Source: Scedosporium boydii
Lineage: Eukaryota > Ascomycota > Sordariomycetes > Microascales > Microascaceae
Reading direction: 5' to 3'
NCBI GenBank assembly: GCA_002221725.1
Contig: NJFT01000022.1
Coordinates: 124,001-188,000, forward strand
DNA length: 64,000 bases
Both the position numbers and the translations under genes were made by a program. The notes beneath the pieces were generated by a model. That model did no database searches, had not been told where the DNA came from, and saw only the letters and a list, made by a program, of their open reading frames with translations. Below are positions 60,842-64,000 of this stretch, piece after piece (position 1 is the first letter of the stretch; every line of letters starts with the position of its first letter).

Positions 60842-61099
60842 GCTGAACTGGGAATTGGACGGTCGTGAGGTGTTGTGAAGTGCAGGGTTCGAGTTTCTGA
60901 GACGCGGGGAACATTCACGCGTTTGACAGCTCCGGTAGTTGAAGGATGATTGGTTAAGTAGTTAGGCAGAACTCATCAACTAGATTGGGCTCGCAGAGAA
61001 AACGAAAAATGAAGTGATATACTATTGTTTCTCTGTCTTGTCTGTCAAAAGACACGAGGCTTGAACATCTGGGATCGCTTCCATTCCTCAAAATAATTT

Positions 61100-63567
61100 A
61101 TGAAATTGACAGTACAAAGTAGACTCGACAGACCACACGGACCACGGGCAGACCAATGTTCTCTTCAACATGCAATGCTGGTTCCATGGGAGATCGACAC
61201 AGGCGTTGGACGTCAACTTTGCAACACTTTCGAGCCGTCCTCCTTCTTTGATGAAGCTCGAGCGCTTAACGAGAGGTCCAACTCATGTGACTGTCGCTGG
61301 TTTCCAGACGAAGCTCAATCTGCCGGAGAGGACTCGGACACGGACTCCACCGCCTCAACAATCGCCACAGGGAACAATCATGCTCGCTTTGGGGCTATTG
61401 CGCTTTCTGTCCCCTTCTACTTGCATGAGAAGCGTGCGCGTAATCTCCCCGAGTGTTTCGTTTTCGGTCGTAAATCATCTCCCCAGCGGGTCGACGTCTG
61501 GCTTGCTAAACCTGCCGGCAATGACATTAGTCGGCACCATTTTGCCATCGGCCTGGCCAAGGGCCGCTTCTGGGTTGTCCGAGCCCTTGATAGCAGAATT
61601 ACTGTGAACGACGTGCTTCTTGGAAATCAGGGTGGATATTACGCCCTCCGCGCAGACGCGCCCAACGCGATCCAGATTGGGGATGACATGCTAGATGTTT
61701 ACTGTCGAGATTCTCGCATTGTCTACTCCGTCGCATCTCGCGCTTGGGATCTCGAGATGCCCGATGCCGAACAAAGCCTTACCACTTCGGTTACGACTGC
61801 AGGCAGTGCCGGAGACTTGCCGCACCCACGATACCAGCCGGAGAGTTGGTATATTTCCGAGCATGGGGCACCAGCCTCCCTCACGGCGATAAAAAAGCAT
61901 CTTCCTATGGACCCGTGGACCTGCCAGCAGTATATTGCAAAATCTTACCCCGTAACCTCGCGACCCCAATTGGAAAGGAAACTTCAAATGCTAGAGAGGT
62001 TACCGAAGATTCCTTTCTGCAGATCTCCGACGCTGTCTTTCATGCCCGATGAGCTCCTGGTAGAGCAGTGGGGTCAGCTCTTTCTTGTAACAAGCCTGCG
62101 AGAGGACATGTATCCTCTTCACCAGGATGCAATTTCTGTGGATCGCCAGAGCAAAGCCAACTCCTCCCTCCAAGAGAACCCGGTCATCCGAATCGCTCGA
62201 CGGCTCCTTTTCAGCCTTCTTAGGCTTGCTACCCGCCTCCACAGCCTCGGAATTGTCCACAACGACATCTGCCTACACACCGTCTTTGCTGATACAGACC
62301 CCAATCTAGAGGACGTATATCTAGGCGGGTTCTCTGAGGCCTCGGAGGACATGAGTCAATCTAAAACAGACTATTATCAAGTCTTCCAGACAGTGAAGGA
62401 CTACCTCGGGCCTCTTACTAACGAGCTCCCCAGCTCGTGGCTTGGACATGATGCCCTAGACCATGCGTGGTCCCGTCTTGATGATCCTGTCGTCACCTGG
62501 CCCTTCGATCCCGCAGCAACGCTCAACCTAAACCCCGATCGAAGTGACGAGTTATGGACGACAATTGCGATCAAGAGGAAGTTTGACATCTAACTAATTC
62601 GAAAAGATGGAGCCCTCCATCTTGACGTGAAAGGAGTAGAAGGATATCTTGTCCACGATGCCATTTTTACTCTCGGATATGAATCCACGGACATAGAGAT
62701 CGCGAAGCAATGCCAAATGTCACTGAAGGCACTGGACGTAAACGCCGCCACTATAAGCGTAGATAAATACCACCGATTCTACGAACACATGAGTAAGCGG
62801 CACTCGAGTCAGGTTGGGAGAGATCTCGCCTGGGCCCTCTTCGGCCATCGCGACGAGGGCACCCTTACAGTCAGCAGTCGCTTCAAGATGCCATATCATT
62901 CTGGCTACGGTTTAGTAATGTGTGGCTCCTCCGATATCTAGCGCCGAGATCACTGCGCGAGGACATATTTGGACCTCTACTCGGCCGGTGCTTCGAGCTG
63001 CGAGGATGTCGTTCCATCGCGGGACTCTACCTACCAAAAATCCACCTCGGCCCCATAACCGAGGCCATGGAGTTGTATTTCGACGAAGCTAGCATCGACG
63101 AAGTTAGGGACGCCTCTCTCAACGAATTTACATTTGAGAACTGGTATCTGCTCGCACCCAACGAGTCCTCTAAGATCTTCCCCGTGAACCGCGCTACGCA
63201 GGAAGTGATCACTTCGCTTCCCAAGGATGGGGATAGGTCCTTCTCCGCTCCTACTGTCCCCTTGGGGGAATTCATCAAAACTCGCTTCCATAGAGGAGCC
63301 TATCTTGATTCCCAAACGTCCTATGACGTCCAGGGTCTCGTGAAACCTATAGAACCCCTAGCCATGCTACCGGACGTACTCCACTCCTGCGACGGTTCCG
63401 TCGGTTCAAGTAGTGACCAGGGCTTCAGATTCTCTGTCAGGAGGAGCAAGGAGGAAGAAATTCCAAAGCCGCGGAAAAGGGCGGCCCAAGTTGTCGAGCA
63501 GTGGCTGGAAGGGGGGTCCAAGAGGCGTAGGGCGGATATCCAGCCCACGAAGTTTCGAAGGAAATGA
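61100..63567 (+). pseudogene. FHA plus pseudokinase protein gene with a stop and a frameshift
   Basis: The first open part (61100-62593, 497 codons) has an FHA-like domain at about residues 119-195: FVFGRK with the Gly-Arg pair, SRHHFAIGL, and an ITVNDVLLG turn. A kinase-like C-lobe follows near residue 387 with HND in place of HRD, no catalytic-loop Lys or Asn (HNDICLH), and GGF in place of DFG, so catalysis is unlikely. An in-frame TAA at 62591-62593 follows KRKFDI. The same frame then continues (LIRKDGALHLDVKGVEGYLV, later GRDLAWALFGHRDEG) until about 62908-62925, where it must shift to another frame (VWLLRYLAPRSLREDIFGP, then ELRGCRSIAG) ending at 63567 with a basic tail (GGSKRRRAD). Related FHA/kinase-like proteins are common in Sordariomycetes. 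The start may instead be the Met at codon 26. Function unknown. An unrecognised intron could explain the TAA, but no good donor is present. Confidence 0.62.
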
Positions 63568-64000
63568 GGATGAGTGGTGGTGAGCATCACTGGTCAACTT
63601 AGACCAGGCGCACAGCGCGAATTTATTTTAAGACGACGCAAATTTCCAGCCCGTCCAACGTAATAGTAAAGAAGTAGGCCATAAAGACATGGACATATAC
63701 TATATCTAACATGAGTATTAGGAGAGACGGTAAGACTCAACAATCATATTCATACTACGTCAACCAGAAAAGAGAGGCGAGGGGCCAAGAGAAGCTCCCC
63801 ACCCCGGAGAACTTCTCTCTCTCCACGAGCTCACTTCAGTACCTCGGTACAGCGGGGGCTATAAGAAGGTCGCTTAGGCCTAAAGGAGAGCGATCTTAAG
63901 ATAAGCCAATCATTAGCAAAATCTCTCAATGTCGTCTTGCGTCTTACCGTTTTACCTTCAGCCCTATTCCGCAGCAAGTCTGGGCCCACAGGAGCGCCAG
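63568..64000. other. Intergenic to the window end
   Basis: 3' flank of the FHA/pseudokinase gene. One 62-codon frame (63711-63899) has no support. Nothing else seen. Confidence 0.5.

Overview
This window looks like nuclear DNA of a filamentous ascomycete (Pezizomycotina, most likely Sordariomycetes). Protein-coding genes on both strands are interrupted by short introns, many of about 50-110 nt, with GTAAGT-like donors and CTAAC/CTAAT branch sites. The gene set is typical: Snx41/Atg20, Atg101, Pan1, Cbr1, Pex3, and the F-box and FHA/pseudokinase families expanded in these fungi. I rebuilt gene models by hand by joining reading frames at splice sites. For every intact multi-exon gene the summed exon length is a multiple of three, which is the main internal check.

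Layout. 2.2-13.8 kb: an Ebp1/PA2G4-like protein (-), a SNF5-family remodeller subunit (+) and the cohesin cofactor Pds5 (-). 15.4-18.1 kb: an unrecognised Ser/Thr-rich single-pass membrane protein with a long, pyrimidine-rich, apparently three-intron 5' leader. 19.2-25.0 kb: a decayed island holding an F-box-type gene broken by an in-frame TAG, diverged duplicated segments with many transitions, a 48-nt A run and a C17A17 tract. 25.0-38 kb: Snx41/Atg20, an orphan membrane protein with an Arg/Ser-rich tail, the Paf1-complex subunit Ctr9, the mRNA guanylyltransferase (all -), then NADH-cytochrome b5 reductase (+). 38.7-43.4 kb: Pan1 (+). 43.4-48.8 kb: a gene-poor stretch ending in an ATG-free leader of a forkhead factor (+). 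52.9-59.1 kb: Atg101 (-), Pex3 (+), tRNA-Lys(CTT) (+) and the TRAPP subunit Bet5 (-). 60.2-63.6 kb: a divergent pair of apparently decaying genes, one made of a 205-bp duplicated unit, the other an FHA-plus-pseudokinase protein with an in-frame stop and a frameshift.

The intact genes are housekeeping: transcription and chromatin (SNF5, Ctr9, capping, forkhead, Pds5), membrane traffic and autophagy (Snx41/Atg20, Atg101, Pan1, Bet5), peroxisome biogenesis (Pex3) and lipid redox (Cbr1). They do not form an operon-like or biosynthetic cluster. I did not find a clear new multi-gene system. The most novel material is the Ser/Thr-rich membrane protein, the decayed repeat island, and the FHA/repeat-gene pair.
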